Notes: generated from the letters alone by a model not told the origin. A DNA stretch of 64,000 nucleotides from Trichlorobacter thiogenes (GCF_900167465.1 NZ_FUWR01000014.1:1-64000), one strand, 5' to 3'; counted from the stretch's first letter, positions 1-8,783 are shown. Translations and numbers: made by a program.

Positions 1-1
1 G

Positions 2-190
2 ATGGATGTGGTCAGGCATGGCATGACCCTCGATAAGTTCAACTTCCTTCTGCCGACATAACTGACGGATGATTTTGCCAACTTCTCCTCGAAGCCTGCC
101 GTAAAGAACCTTCTTACGGTATTTCGGCACGATCACAACATGATATTTGCACTCCCATTTTACATGGGCTAAACTTTGCCACTCTCGCAT
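2..190 (-). CDS. tnpA: IS200-type TnpA transposase, N-terminal part
   Basis: Y1 (HUH) single-strand transposase of the IS200/IS605 family. The first 63 residues are visible: an opening of type MREWQSLAHVKWECKYHVVI, the basic segment PKYRKKVLYG, and PDHIH near the window edge, which is the HUH metal-binding motif. The catalytic tyrosine lies outside the window. The ATG at 190-188 is preceded by a strong ribosome binding site (AGGAGG about 8 bases upstream), but that site is buried in an 11-bp perfect stem, as is known for IS200, which limits translation. No stop or frameshift is seen in the visible part, so the gene may be intact. Confidence 0.85.
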   Translation of the reverse strand, partial: MREWQSLAHVKWECKYHVVIVPKYRKKVLYGRLRGEVGKIIRQLCRQKEVELIEGHAMPDHIH

Positions 191-193
191 GGC

Positions 194-239
194 AGTTCCT
201 CCTGTTGATTGCCTTTAGGGGCTTTCCTCAGGAGGAACT
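194..239 (-). promoter_or_regulatory. Ribosome-binding-site sequestering hairpin in the tnpA leader
   Basis: Bases 194-204 and 229-239 are perfect 11-bp inverted repeats around a 24-base loop. On the minus-strand transcript the 3' arm contains the AGGAGG of tnpA, so folding hides the ribosome binding site. IS200 elements are known to keep transposase translation very low by such a structure. The match is seen directly; the function is inferred from the family. Confidence 0.75.
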
Positions 240-290
240 ATCGCTGGAACGGCAGAGCCTTTTCAAGTCTCACCGGCAGAGCCGGTGGTT

Positions 291-528
291 TACTGAAAAC
301 CTTCAATTAACAGACCCTCTGGAACAGCGGACCCGTTTTGAAGAAGCCAATCTGATCAGACAACAACTGGGTAAGACAAAACTACCATTACCAGAACCGT
401 TTTTAACTGAACTTTCAGCCATGCCCTCTTCTGCTGGCATCGCGTTAGGGGTTGATCGTCTGGTGATGCTGACCACAGGTGCAGAGCGAATTGATCAGGT
501 GGTTGCCTTTACACCTGAGTCACTGTAA
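291..528 (+). pseudogene. epmA: EF-P lysine ligase (EpmA/GenX), C-terminal remnant split by the insertion sequence
   Basis: From about 300 the frame encodes the C-terminal quarter of an EpmA/PoxA/GenX protein, the class II lysyl-tRNA-synthetase-like enzyme that attaches beta-lysine or lysine to elongation factor P. Diagnostic pieces are LTDPLEQRTRFEEAN, the spacer LPEPFLTEL and the class II motif 3 region AGIALGVDRLVML. Upstream of about 300 the frame reads into the IS200 end, and any start there is an artefact. The gene overlaps the 3' end of xseA on the other strand by 34 bases. With its catalytic core separated by the insertion it should be non-functional, unless the element is lost. Confidence 0.8.
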
Positions 529-1859
529 GTCTCTTCAACCTGGCAGAGCGCACTTCCCTGCTGCAATCTTAGCCGTACTTCCTGTCCTATCCGTAATTCA
601 GCGGCATTTCTCACAATAGTTCCACCATGGAGCTGTTCAACCACAGAATACCCCCGTGACAACGTATGGAGTGGTGAAAGGGTATCAAGCCGGGCTGTTG
701 CCTCACCATGGCTTCGGCCAAGTGCTTCAAGATGATGACATACCCGCCGCTCAGCCCGTTCAGACAACAGCAGTAGTTCCTGTCTCAGCTTGCTGATTTT
801 TACCGCTGGATGTAATCCGGCCAGGTATTGTTCCATACGGGCGAGCTGTTCACTGCGTCGCCCCAACAAATTCCTCAGAGCCATATCAAGCCGTTCAGAC
901 AGATCATCAACCCGCTGCACCTGATGTCCCAGCATCCGGGAAGGGTCATGCAGGGCACGGCGCAACCCTGTAAGGTTTTGTAAGCGAAGACGCAGCTGAC
1001 CTGAGATGGCTTGCTGCAGCCGGTGTAAAAGTGCATCCAGCTGATGAGACAATTCTTCTTTGGCAGTGCAGACCAGTTCTGCAGCAGCAGAGGGGGTAGG
1101 TGCCCGCAAATCAGCAACAAAATCACAGATAGTCCAATCAATTTCATGGCCAACAGCAGAAATAACAGGGATCTTGGAGCGATAAACCGCTCTGGCGACC
1201 ATCTCTTCGTTAAAGGCCCAGAGATCCTCTAAAGATCCACCGCCACGTCCCACAATCAAAACATCAGCTGCCTGCAGTTGATTCAGATTGTCAATGGCAG
1301 CCGAAATCTCTGCTGCAGCCCCCTCCCCCTGGACCCGGACCGGATAAATTAAAAGATCCAGACCTGCATTACGTCGCCCCAACACATTCAAAATATCGTG
1401 AATTGCTGCACCAGTAGCTGAGGTAACAATGCCGACCCGTTGGGGCATGACAGGCAAAGGCTGTTTGTGAGCATCGCTGAAAAGCCCCTCTCCTGCCAAC
1501 CGCTCTTTTAACTGCATAAAAGCTGCCTGCAAGGCACCAATCCCTTTAGGTTCGGCATATTCAGCGATCAGCTGATAATCACCGCGCTGGTCATAGACAG
1601 ATAGTCTGCCCCGTACAATGACAGACATTCCTTCCTCAAGCTTGAACTTGAGCGCCTTAACACAACTGCGGAACATGACACCGCGCAGCATGGCTCCGCT
1701 GTCTTTAAGGGTAAAATAGGCATGGCCTGAGGCAGGCAAAGCAAGGTTGGAGACCTCGCCTTCAACCCAGACCTGGTTGAAGTTTTCTTCAATCAGGTCC
1801 TTTAAGAGCGAGGTGAGCCGGCTGACCGTCAGGATGGTCTGTTCAGAAAAGAGGTTCAT
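495..1859 (-). CDS. xseA: Exodeoxyribonuclease VII large subunit
   Basis: Large subunit of exonuclease VII, which degrades single-stranded DNA to short oligonucleotides in the cytoplasm and works in mismatch repair and recombination. The 454 residues match the usual family length. An N-terminal OB-fold for ssDNA binding spans about 5-100. The catalytic core includes VGIVTSATGAAIHDIL (142-157) and GRGGGSLEDLWAFN (204-217), the most conserved stretch of the family. A long coiled-coil region follows (about 265-400), then a C-terminal end with LSRGYSVV. No clear ribosome binding site precedes the ATG at 1859. The small subunit xseB is not next to it here. It converges with the broken epmA. Confidence 0.95.
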   Translation of the reverse strand: MNLFSEQTILTVSRLTSLLKDLIEENFNQVWVEGEVSNLALPASGHAYFTLKDSGAMLRGVMFRSCVKALKFKLEEGMSVIVRGRLSVYDQRGDYQLIAEYAEPKGIGALQAAFMQLKERLAGEGLFSDAHKQPLPVMPQRVGIVTSATGAAIHDILNVLGRRNAGLDLLIYPVRVQGEGAAAEISAAIDNLNQLQAADVLIVGRGGGSLEDLWAFNEEMVARAVYRSKIPVISAVGHEIDWTICDFVADLRAPTPSAAAELVCTAKEELSHQLDALLHRLQQAISGQLRLRLQNLTGLRRALHDPSRMLGHQVQRVDDLSERLDMALRNLLGRRSEQLARMEQYLAGLHPAVKISKLRQELLLLSERAERRVCHHLEALGRSHGEATARLDTLSPLHTLSRGYSVVEQLHGGTIVRNAAELRIGQEVRLRLQQGSALCQVEETYSDSGVKATT

Positions 1860-1938
1860 GACCAGAAAGGTAGCACAGTGCCTTCAGATGGTCAAACCAG
1901 GGTTGACCACAGGGCTCTCTTTCCGTATGATGCACCCC

Positions 1939-3330
1939 ATGAATAATTTCCCCTATATCCTGACTATTTCGTCTGAAAAGGGTGGTGTTGGTAAAACCAC
2001 CTTGGCAACCAACCTGGCAATTTTTTTAAAAGCAATGCAAGAAGATCTGCCAGTTACCATCATTTCCTTCGACAATCACTTTACTGTTGACCGGATGTTT
2101 GAATTAAAGGGACAAGAACCCCACGGAACGGTTGAAGACTTTTTAACCGGCACCCGTGGTATAGACTTGCTCCATCAAGGACAGTATGGCGTTAACTACA
2201 TCCCCTCATCAAACAACCTAACTGAACTGTATCAAGGTTTTAAAGGCCCCATGGCTCTTTGTCGCATGGTGGCTGAATCAGGCATTTCAGGCATTATTGT
2301 GCTGGATACCCGGCCTGATCTGAATATTCTGACTCAAAACGCCTTGTATGCTGCTGATCGGGTACTTATTCCGGTCAAGGATATGCCCAGTCTTGAAAAC
2401 TGTAAGCATATCTTTGCCCTGTTTGATCAACGGGGTATTGACAAAAAGTCGCTGGCCCTGATCCCCTGTCTGATTGACAACCGGATCAAATATGACGGTC
2501 TGTTCAAGGATCAGCGTACACTGCTGCGAGCCTTTGCCATTAACCGTGGCTACCGCTGCATGGATACCTACATTTCAAAAAGTCCCAAGGTTGAAAGTCT
2601 TAACACCAACCCTGATGGCAAGATCTATCCGATTCTCAGCCATGCACGGGAGACTGAGGTACATAGCCAGTTTATCGAATTATCCAGAGATATTCTATCC
2701 AGCTACAACCAAACCAAAGAACCACGATCATACCTTTACCATCAATGGCAGACTGAGCAGGAGGGGCGTAAGAAAGAGGCCTTTCTTGCCCGACTTGAAG
2801 GGGTTTTACCCCACTGTGTTATCTGCGGTGGACTGCATGAAGGTGAAGGCTCAAAGGGTTTCTATTTTGAAACAGCTGACCGTACTTCAAGAGGATTTCT
2901 ACATAGTGATTGCTTTACCGGCATGCTTTGTTCAATCCTCTATGATCTACACCCCCGTTCAGACCTGTATCAACTTTCTTTACAGGTTATCCGTGAAAGC
3001 GCTGGTGCCTCAATAGCTGTGTTTCGTCCTCTTCTGGATGAGTCTGGTCAACCTCGGCTATTTTTTCAACAGCTTGATCCAAGTGGAGCACCACTGCTTG
3101 AACGGGAACTTTCCCTGGAGGGTTTCTTTGAAGGGGTGTTTGACGGCATCCGTGATCAACTGTTTCTACTGCTGAACGAATCAATGACCGGTTATGATGG
3201 TAAATTACGTTCAAGCTGGCTGGTGGTCCATCCGGTTGATAAAGAGAAACCGGAACAGGTGCTGCAGGATGTTGCCTATCGCAGAATCCAGGATATGCAC
3301 CGCTTAGTGTCAGAAATGGCTACTAACTAA
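1939..3330 (+). CDS. ParA/MinD-like P-loop ATPase with a long Cys-containing C-terminal extension
   Basis: Deviant Walker A ATPase of the ParA/MinD/Soj class: EKGGVGKTT at residues 13-21 and a Walker-B-like VLDTRPD at 121-127. Start codons at 1927, 1930 and 1939 are in frame; none has a good ribosome binding site, and I take 1939 because the family motif follows at the usual distance (463 residues). The ATPase part ends near residue 255. About 200 further residues include CVIC (293-296) and additional cysteines at 325 and 331, which could bind metal; I do not recognise this domain. No parB or parS-like partner is adjacent; greB follows after 36 bases. The target of this ATPase is unknown. Confidence 0.8.
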   Translation: MNNFPYILTISSEKGGVGKTTLATNLAIFLKAMQEDLPVTIISFDNHFTVDRMFELKGQEPHGTVEDFLTGTRGIDLLHQGQYGVNYIPSSNNLTELYQGFKGPMALCRMVAESGISGIIVLDTRPDLNILTQNALYAADRVLIPVKDMPSLENCKHIFALFDQRGIDKKSLALIPCLIDNRIKYDGLFKDQRTLLRAFAINRGYRCMDTYISKSPKVESLNTNPDGKIYPILSHARETEVHSQFIELSRDILSSYNQTKEPRSYLYHQWQTEQEGRKKEAFLARLEGVLPHCVICGGLHEGEGSKGFYFETADRTSRGFLHSDCFTGMLCSILYDLHPRSDLYQLSLQVIRESAGASIAVFRPLLDESGQPRLFFQQLDPSGAPLLERELSLEGFFEGVFDGIRDQLFLLLNESMTGYDGKLRSSWLVVHPVDKEKPEQVLQDVAYRRIQDMHRLVSEMATN

Positions 3331-3366
3331 TTTTCTGACACTAATAAGAAAGCACACAAAGTACCT

Positions 3367-3840
3367 ATGACAAATCTTATAACGGCTCAAGGCCTCAAAC
3401 GCCTTCAGGATGAGTTTGAATATCTCTGGCGGGTAGAACGACCTAAGGTAGTTCAAGGGGTTTCAGATGCAGCGGCTGAAGGTGATCGTTCTGAAAACGC
3501 AGAATATATCTATGGCAAAAAGCGTTTACGGGAGATTGATCGCAGGCTTAAGCAGCTGGGAGGACGGCTGAAAGTGCTGGAAATAGCACCGGCCCCGCCC
3601 CTTAACCCTACACGGGTAAGTTTTGGATGCTGGGTTTCCTATGAAGATATGGAGGGAAAGCAGTATTGTTATCAGCTGGGTGGGCCGGATGAATTTGATG
3701 TAAAACAGGGAGTCATCAGTATTGACTCTCCGGTTGGCCAAGCCCTTCTTCAAAAACAGATTGATGACGAGGTCACCATCCGGCGTCCCGGTGGTGACCT
3801 CACGGTCTATATAACAGAGATCCGTTCTATTCGCGGTTGA
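3367..3840 (+). CDS. greB: Transcription elongation factor GreB
   Basis: GreA/GreB-type factor that enters the RNA polymerase secondary channel and stimulates cleavage of backtracked RNA. The 157-residue length fits GreB. An N-terminal coiled coil (about 1-75) carries the acidic tip within AAAEGDRSENAEY, whose Asp/Glu pair coordinates the catalytic magnesium. The C-terminal FKBP-like domain covers about 80-157. YIYGKKRLREIDRR is typical of GreB rather than GreA. The 3' end overlaps the convergent IHF-like gene by 14 bases. Confidence 0.93.
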   Translation: MTNLITAQGLKRLQDEFEYLWRVERPKVVQGVSDAAAEGDRSENAEYIYGKKRLREIDRRLKQLGGRLKVLEIAPAPPLNPTRVSFGCWVSYEDMEGKQYCYQLGGPDEFDVKQGVISIDSPVGQALLQKQIDDEVTIRRPGGDLTVYITEIRSIRG

Positions 3841-4105
3841 TTCCCTCTTTAAGGATTGCACTGGGCTTAAACGTCAGAACCCGTCGTGGCTCAATGGTAA
3901 TAGACTCACCGGTCTGCGGGTTGCGACCACGACGGGCATTCTTGTCTCTGACCTCAAAGATGCCAAAACCAGATATCTTGACATTTTCTCCCTTTGCCAA
4001 TGTTTCCTTGATCAGGTCCAACAACGCCTCAACATGATCAGCAGCCTCTTTTTGCTTGATACCCAGTTCTTGATGCAGTTGTTTGGCCAGTTCTATCTTG
4101 GTCAT
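3827..4105 (-). CDS. ihfA: Integration host factor alpha-like DNA-bending protein
   Basis: Small (92 residues) HU/IHF-family protein that binds and sharply bends DNA as a dimer. The dimerisation helices are N-terminal, the beta-arm segment is RGRNPQTGESITI (59-71) with the intercalating proline, and GFGIFEVRD precedes it. MTKIELAKQLHQELG and the EPRRVLTFKPS ending are closer to the IHF alpha subunit than to HU. A ribosome binding site (AAGGAGGAG) lies ahead of the ATG at 4105. A likely beta partner is at 53880-54161 and a plain HU at 10880-11158. The gene follows the yibQ-like gene on the same strand with 52 bases between. Confidence 0.88.
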   Translation of the reverse strand: MTKIELAKQLHQELGIKQKEAADHVEALLDLIKETLAKGENVKISGFGIFEVRDKNARRGRNPQTGESITIEPRRVLTFKPSAILKEGINRE

Positions 4106-4157
4106 GAACTCCTCCTTGAAACAGGTCTGCTGTCAGCAGCCCGAGTTTAGTATTTCT

Positions 4158-5171
4158 TTACGGTGCAATAACCAATCTGGTTATTTTTACCAGCTTCACC
4201 CCTTTTGACTGCAGCTCAGGTAATGCCTTAGCCAATGTGGCAATTGTTGTTGGATGAGGATGGCAAATGGCAATGGCATGTCCGTTTTTACGGGCACGAG
4301 CCACCGCTTGATCAAGTTGTCCTCTGATATAACCTTCATTCTGTTCATTATCCAGAAAAACATCACGTCGGGCTGAAGATAGCTTTAACTCAGCAGCCAC
4401 CTTGAGCCCCATTGTTTTGGGGGTCGTAATGCTGTCTATATAGAACAGACCTTTCTCTTTAAGCAGTTTCAACACAACACGCATCTTATCAGAATGCTCT
4501 GTAAAGCCTGATCCCATATGATTATTGGCACCCACAGCCTGCGGCAGAATCTGCAGGTAGCCAAGCAGCCTGTTGCGAAGCTCTTCATCAGACTGTTCAA
4601 GTAACAGCCCATTGGACTCCAGGCGGCGCTGGGGGTATTCTTTTGGCTGCATCGGCATATGTACCAGAATCTCGATTCCCTGTTCAGCTGCATAGGTAGC
4701 GACTGCGCGGTCGTGCTTCAATCCGGGAATAATTGCAAAATTGATAGGCACCCCAATACCTGCAAGAGAGCGAGCCTCAGCTAAAGAGCTGCCCATGTCA
4801 TCAACAATAATTGCCAGCTCAGCCTTGCCTCCTGCTGGAGGACGGTGAGCAGGCGGCGGAACCAGCTGATTAGGATGAACATCACCGGTATAGTAATCTG
4901 ATTGTGCTGGTTTTGGTTGCTCAACAGGTTTAACTGCTGCTGGTGGAGGCGTTATTGCCGTTGCCGATGAAAGCACTGGTTGCGGAACAGTCTGCTGTGG
5001 AATTGGCGTGGGCTTCTGAACGTGGACTGCCTGTTTCTGCTGGTAGTGATGCAGCCAATACCCGCCAATCATAAGAAGGCAGATAGCAACAAGGAAAACG
5101 GCAAGGACGAAACCGCCCTTGCCGTTCTTTTTAAACCTGTTTGCACGTGGGGATGGTTGCTTCAGGGACAC
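4158..5171 (-). CDS. Divergent polysaccharide deacetylase family protein (YibQ-like)
   Basis: Belongs to the divergent polysaccharide deacetylase family (YibQ, formerly DUF610), an envelope protein often found beside CtpA and EnvC-like genes. A basic N-terminus is followed by one membrane segment (about 20-42, FVLAVFLVAICLLMIGGYWL), then a Pro/Gln/Ala-rich linker to about 110. The catalytic-like domain has LAIIVDDMGSS, INFAIIPGL and EILVHMPMQP, and ends with AIAICHPHP near the C-terminus. This predicts a periplasmic domain anchored in the inner membrane. It starts next to the stop of the ctpA gene, so the two are probably co-transcribed. The enzymatic activity of this family is not settled. 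Confidence 0.88.
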   Translation of the reverse strand: MSLKQPSPRANRFKKNGKGGFVLAVFLVAICLLMIGGYWLHHYQQKQAVHVQKPTPIPQQTVPQPVLSSATAITPPPAAVKPVEQPKPAQSDYYTGDVHPNQLVPPPAHRPPAGGKAELAIIVDDMGSSLAEARSLAGIGVPINFAIIPGLKHDRAVATYAAEQGIEILVHMPMQPKEYPQRRLESNGLLLEQSDEELRNRLLGYLQILPQAVGANNHMGSGFTEHSDKMRVVLKLLKEKGLFYIDSITTPKTMGLKVAAELKLSSARRDVFLDNEQNEGYIRGQLDQAVARARKNGHAIAICHPHPTTIATLAKALPELQSKGVKLVKITRLVIAP

Positions 5172-6536
5172 TTAACGCTTCTCCGGCCCCATTTTCTTTA
5201 AAATATCCCATCCCTTGAGTAGATCAAGGGCACGTACCAATTGGTAATCAACCTTGAGTGGATCTACTGTTTTCTTTGCATCTGCCGGTTCTTTAGCAGC
5301 ATCTTTTGCTTCCTTCTTATCCTCAGGCTTCTTATCTCCATCAGTATTTTCAAAGTGGTTTTCAAGATCTTTTTCGCGAATAAACATCGATTCGCGACGT
5401 GTGGTTTCCTTAGGCATTTCCATCTGTTCTACCACGATGTCAGGAGTGATTCCTTTGGCCTGAATAGAGCGCCCTTTAGGGGTGAAATAACGGGCAGTGG
5501 TCAGACGAAGGCCAGACTCATCTGAAAGAGGAATAATGGTCTGAACCGAGCCTTTGCCAAAGCTTTGCGTGCCCATGATAATGGCTCGTTGATGATCCTG
5601 CAGAGCACCGGCAACGATCTCGGAAGCACTTGCACTGCCGCCATTAATCAGAACCACAATCGGATAACCAGGCTCTTTAGCACGAGAACTGGCAGTAAAC
5701 TGCATCCGCGATTCCTTTTCACGACCTTCTGTATAGACAATCAGCTTACCATTTTCAATAAAGTGATCCGAGATGCGAACAGCCTGATCAAGCAAACCGC
5801 CTGGATCATTGCGAAGGTCAAGCACCAGACCAGAAAGTTGTTTACCCTTATTCTCTTCAACCAGTGCTTTAAGCGCCTTGGCAACATCCTCATCAGAACG
5901 CTCCTGGAACTGTGCTACCCTGACATAGCCATACCCGTTATCAAGCATACGGGATTTAACACTCTTAACCTGGATGATGTCGCGAATCAGGGTAAATTCC
6001 TTGGGACGTTCAAAGCCATCCCGCATGATCGTCAGAATCACCTTGGAACCTTTAGGACCACGCATCCTTTTAACAGAATCCGTAATGGTCATATCCTTGG
6101 TAAAACGCTCATCAATTCTCAGGATCTGGTCACCTGACTTGATACCTGCCCGCTGAGCCGGAGTGTCTTCAATTGGAGAGATTACGGTCAGGACGCCATC
6201 CTTCATACTGATTTCAATCCCCAGACCTCCAAAAGCCCCCTTGGTTTCGACTTTCATCTCCTTGAACGTCTCGGGAGACATGAATGAACTGTGGGGATCC
6301 AGAGCTGAAAGCATGCCATTAATTGCGCCGTAAATCAGTTTCTTGGAGTCTACCTCCTCAACATAACTCTTTTTTACAATGGTCATTACATCGGTAAACA
6401 GACCGATATATTCGTATTCCTTGCCCCCCTGCGCATCACAGCGCCGTTGGGTGCTAATACCGATAAAGGTAACCAGTGCAACGACAACAATCACAAATCC
6501 AAACGCAATTTTTTTTGTTCTGCCGGACTTCAGCAT
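5172..6536 (-). CDS. ctpA: Carboxyl-terminal processing protease, S41 family
   Basis: Periplasmic serine protease of the CtpA/Prc family that trims C-termini of envelope proteins. A signal or anchor segment spans about 9-27. The PDZ domain (about 95-180) contains GGLGIEISMKDGVLTVISPIE. The catalytic S41 domain has GLVLDLRNDPGG, the nucleophile serine in GGSASASEIVAGAL and the general-base lysine in SFGKGSVQT. The 454-residue length is usual. A Lys/Glu/Asp-rich stretch near the C-terminus (about 390-425) is variable in the family. With the downstream yibQ-like gene and upstream envC-like, ftsX and ftsE it forms a minus-strand envelope block. Confidence 0.95.
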   Translation of the reverse strand: MLKSGRTKKIAFGFVIVVVALVTFIGISTQRRCDAQGGKEYEYIGLFTDVMTIVKKSYVEEVDSKKLIYGAINGMLSALDPHSSFMSPETFKEMKVETKGAFGGLGIEISMKDGVLTVISPIEDTPAQRAGIKSGDQILRIDERFTKDMTITDSVKRMRGPKGSKVILTIMRDGFERPKEFTLIRDIIQVKSVKSRMLDNGYGYVRVAQFQERSDEDVAKALKALVEENKGKQLSGLVLDLRNDPGGLLDQAVRISDHFIENGKLIVYTEGREKESRMQFTASSRAKEPGYPIVVLINGGSASASEIVAGALQDHQRAIIMGTQSFGKGSVQTIIPLSDESGLRLTTARYFTPKGRSIQAKGITPDIVVEQMEMPKETTRRESMFIREKDLENHFENTDGDKKPEDKKEAKDAAKEPADAKKTVDPLKVDYQLVRALDLLKGWDILKKMGPEKR

Positions 6537-6628
6537 GGTGATTCATCCTCCAGAGTAGATCAAACAAGATGTTTGTATATACATCGAACCTATCAGAAAA
6601 ACGAGTGTTTTTTATAGTAGCAACAGGA

Positions 6629-7825
6629 TTAACGCACCCATCCTGAGGGGTCCACCGGTTTACCCTGGTGTCTGATTTCAAAATAGAGCGCCGGACCTTT
6701 GGCAGAATCAACATCACCAACAGCTGCCACCACATCTCCCTTGGCTACTTCTGCACCAACCTTGCGGGAAATACGTGAGGTATAGGCATAGAGACTGAAA
6801 TAACCACCACCATGATCAATGATGATCATATTGCCATACCCCTTAAAATAGTCAGCAAAGATAACCGTGCCTTCATAGACGGAGCGGATATCAGAACCCA
6901 CCGGGGCTGCAATCACAATTCCCTTGCTGAAGGTATAGGAATTAAATTCAGGGTGTTTGTGCTTGCCAAAGGTCTCAATTACCTCACCTTTGACCGGCAT
7001 CCGCATACGACCTTTTTGGGAGGCAAAACCACGGTCAGGCACAGGAGGGAGTTCTGGTAACTGTTTGTTTTTTGCTGCTGGATCATGCTTTACTGCGGCC
7101 TTTCGGCGACTTTGGGCTTCAAGCCGGTTAAGCATGGTCTGTAGTTTAGCGGCATTTGCCTGCAGTTCTTTAAGCGAGCTTTCGTATCCCTGACGGTCCT
7201 GACGTACCTTGCTTAAATAGCTTGATTTCTTCTGTTTATCCTGTTCAATCTCGATTTTCTTAGAGGCTATATTTCCCTTGAGGCGTTCCTTACGGGTAGC
7301 ATCTTGTTCAAGACGAAGTTTCAGCTGGCGTAACTCTTCAATTTTTTGATTGTATTCGGCAAAGATCCGCTTATCCTGCGTCAGTACAGAGCGCATGTAA
7401 CGCATGTTTTCAGCCATTTGCGGGAAACTTTCGGCAGAAAAAAACATCCGTATAGCTCCCAGTTCCCCAGCTTTATAAAGTGAAGTCAGGCGCCGTTCAA
7501 TCTGCAACTGCTTTTGTTGTGCCTCAACAGTTACACGTGCTATCTCTGAACCTGTTCTGCCAATACTGCCTTCTACGGTCAGAAGATCACGATCAAGCTG
7601 TTTTAGTTCTGACTCTTTTCTGTCCAACGAACGGATAATCTCCTGCAATTCACTCGAAACAGCAGCTTCAACCTTGCGTGTCTTTTTGATCAGATGTTGC
7701 TTTTCACGAATTTCCTTCTTAACACCACGCAGTTCATCCTGAGGACTGGCACTCACAGTAAAGCTGTTACTCAGAATCAGGGCGAGCGATGCGATGCAAG
7801 CTATTATGAAGGGTGTCAGTCTCAC
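6629..7825 (-). CDS. EnvC-like murein hydrolase activator (M23/LytM domain)
   Basis: Envelope protein resembling EnvC, which is held by FtsX and activates cell-wall amidases at the division site. It has a signal peptide (1-27, cleaving after VSA), two long coiled coils (about 28-110 and 150-240), and a C-terminal LytM domain. The LytM domain looks degenerate: where peptidases have the first metal histidine and aspartate it reads SKGIVIAAP, and the second histidine site reads YAYTSRI; only the final YFEIRH is kept. This fits an activator rather than a peptidase. The start is GTG at 7825. It lies 7 bases after ftsX, matching the functional FtsEX-EnvC link. Confidence 0.87.
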   Translation of the reverse strand: MRLTPFIIACIASLALILSNSFTVSASPQDELRGVKKEIREKQHLIKKTRKVEAAVSSELQEIIRSLDRKESELKQLDRDLLTVEGSIGRTGSEIARVTVEAQQKQLQIERRLTSLYKAGELGAIRMFFSAESFPQMAENMRYMRSVLTQDKRIFAEYNQKIEELRQLKLRLEQDATRKERLKGNIASKKIEIEQDKQKKSSYLSKVRQDRQGYESSLKELQANAAKLQTMLNRLEAQSRRKAAVKHDPAAKNKQLPELPPVPDRGFASQKGRMRMPVKGEVIETFGKHKHPEFNSYTFSKGIVIAAPVGSDIRSVYEGTVIFADYFKGYGNMIIIDHGGGYFSLYAYTSRISRKVGAEVAKGDVVAAVGDVDSAKGPALYFEIRHQGKPVDPSGWVR

Positions 7826-7832
7826 GTTTCAG

Positions 7833-8783
7833 TTAACCGGTTATCTCATTGATAAAACGCCGCAAGGCAGCAAGACTGCCAAGAAAACCAAGCATGGCTC
7901 CGGCTCCCAGTAGTCCAGCACTATACTCAGGCGGCAAAAAGGCAAGTCCGGCAGTAGCAGGATTAAAGGTCAGGAAATTGCCTGCATTATGTAAAAACAG
8001 GAGGTGTACCGCCAGCAAAAGAAGCAGAGCTAAAACGCCTCCTGCCAACCCTTGAAGCAATCCCTCCAGCAGATAGGGCATTTTGATGAACAGCCGCGTG
8101 GCACCAACCAGCGACATGACCTCTAGTTCATCCCGACGGGCGTAAATGGTAAGTTGAATGGTATTTGAAACAATAAAGATTACTGCCAGAACAAGAAAGC
8201 CACCAACCAGGCCACCTACAATCCGCATAAAGGTCAAAAAAGTATTAAAACGACGTACCCATTCTTCACCATACTGAATCTCACCAATACCCTGGATATT
8301 CTTCAGCTTGGCAACATAGGCAGCCACATCTTCTGAACTGCGACTGGCCTTTTTAAGGCTGATTTCAAAGGATGTTGGCAGCACCTCTGGCCTGATCCCC
8401 TCAAGCAGGGTCTCTTGACCTTTTAAGCGTCCTTTAAAGCGCTTTAATGCCTCATCACGACCGACCCAGGTCACTTTTGACGTGGCAGGGAGGGCTTGTA
8501 TTTTGTTTTTAAGATCACTCTGCTCCTGCGGGGTAAGCTCCTTATCAAAATAAACAGTAACCTGTACCTTTTCACTCCAGTTATCCGCCGCATTTTCAAG
8601 GTTTACAAATAACAGTAAAAACAAAGAGACTATCAGCAGTGCCAAGGTGATGGTACCGACCGTCACAACGTTTACAAATACATTCTGACGAATATTGCTT
8701 AAGGCCCGCCCTATAAAATAACGCAGCCGCCCCTGTGCACCCGGTGTAGTCATGGCAGGACGCTTGTTAGTGAATTTCTTCAT
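7833..8783 (-). CDS. ftsX: Cell division protein FtsX
   Basis: Permease-like subunit of the FtsEX complex that couples ATP hydrolysis by FtsE to peptidoglycan hydrolase activation outside the membrane. Four membrane segments are visible: one near the N-terminus (VTVGTITLALLIVSLFLLLF), and three in the C-terminal half with the conserved ARRDELEVMSLVGAT between. The extracytoplasmic loop after the first segment is the expected docking site for the EnvC-like protein. I take the ATG at 8783, preceded by GGGGAGG, over the longer in-frame start at 8852. With it the gene overlaps the end of ftsE by 17 bases, giving 316 residues. Confidence 0.93.
   Translation of the reverse strand: MKKFTNKRPAMTTPGAQGRLRYFIGRALSNIRQNVFVNVVTVGTITLALLIVSLFLLLFVNLENAADNWSEKVQVTVYFDKELTPQEQSDLKNKIQALPATSKVTWVGRDEALKRFKGRLKGQETLLEGIRPEVLPTSFEISLKKASRSSEDVAAYVAKLKNIQGIGEIQYGEEWVRRFNTFLTFMRIVGGLVGGFLVLAVIFIVSNTIQLTIYARRDELEVMSLVGATRLFIKMPYLLEGLLQGLAGGVLALLLLLAVHLLFLHNAGNFLTFNPATAGLAFLPPEYSAGLLGAGAMLGFLGSLAALRRFINEITG

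Larger units (their letters stand above)
1..300 (-). mobile_element. IS200/IS605-family insertion sequence, left-end portion (cut by window edge)
   Basis: The minus strand carries the start of an IS200-type TnpA gene preceded by a leader with two inverted repeats. One is a 7-bp stem with a 3-base loop at 271-287, like the subterminal hairpins that single-strand Y1 transposases recognise. The other, 194-204 with 229-239, covers the tnpA ribosome binding site. The reading frame of epmA resumes just beyond, so the outer boundary lies at about 288-305; I cannot place it to the base. The rest of the element is outside the window. Confidence 0.8.

Noticed and set aside
205-299. Apparent N-terminal part of the 205-528 frame (TTG start)
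   Set aside because: This is the end of the IS200 element read in frame with the epmA remnant; it is not a natural gene start.
2474-3016. 180-residue open frame inside the ParA-like gene, same strand
   Set aside because: Out-of-frame shadow of the ParA-like ATPase; no recognisable content.
5565-6137. 190-residue open frame on the plus strand
   Set aside because: Antisense to the protease core of ctpA; no motif or start signal.
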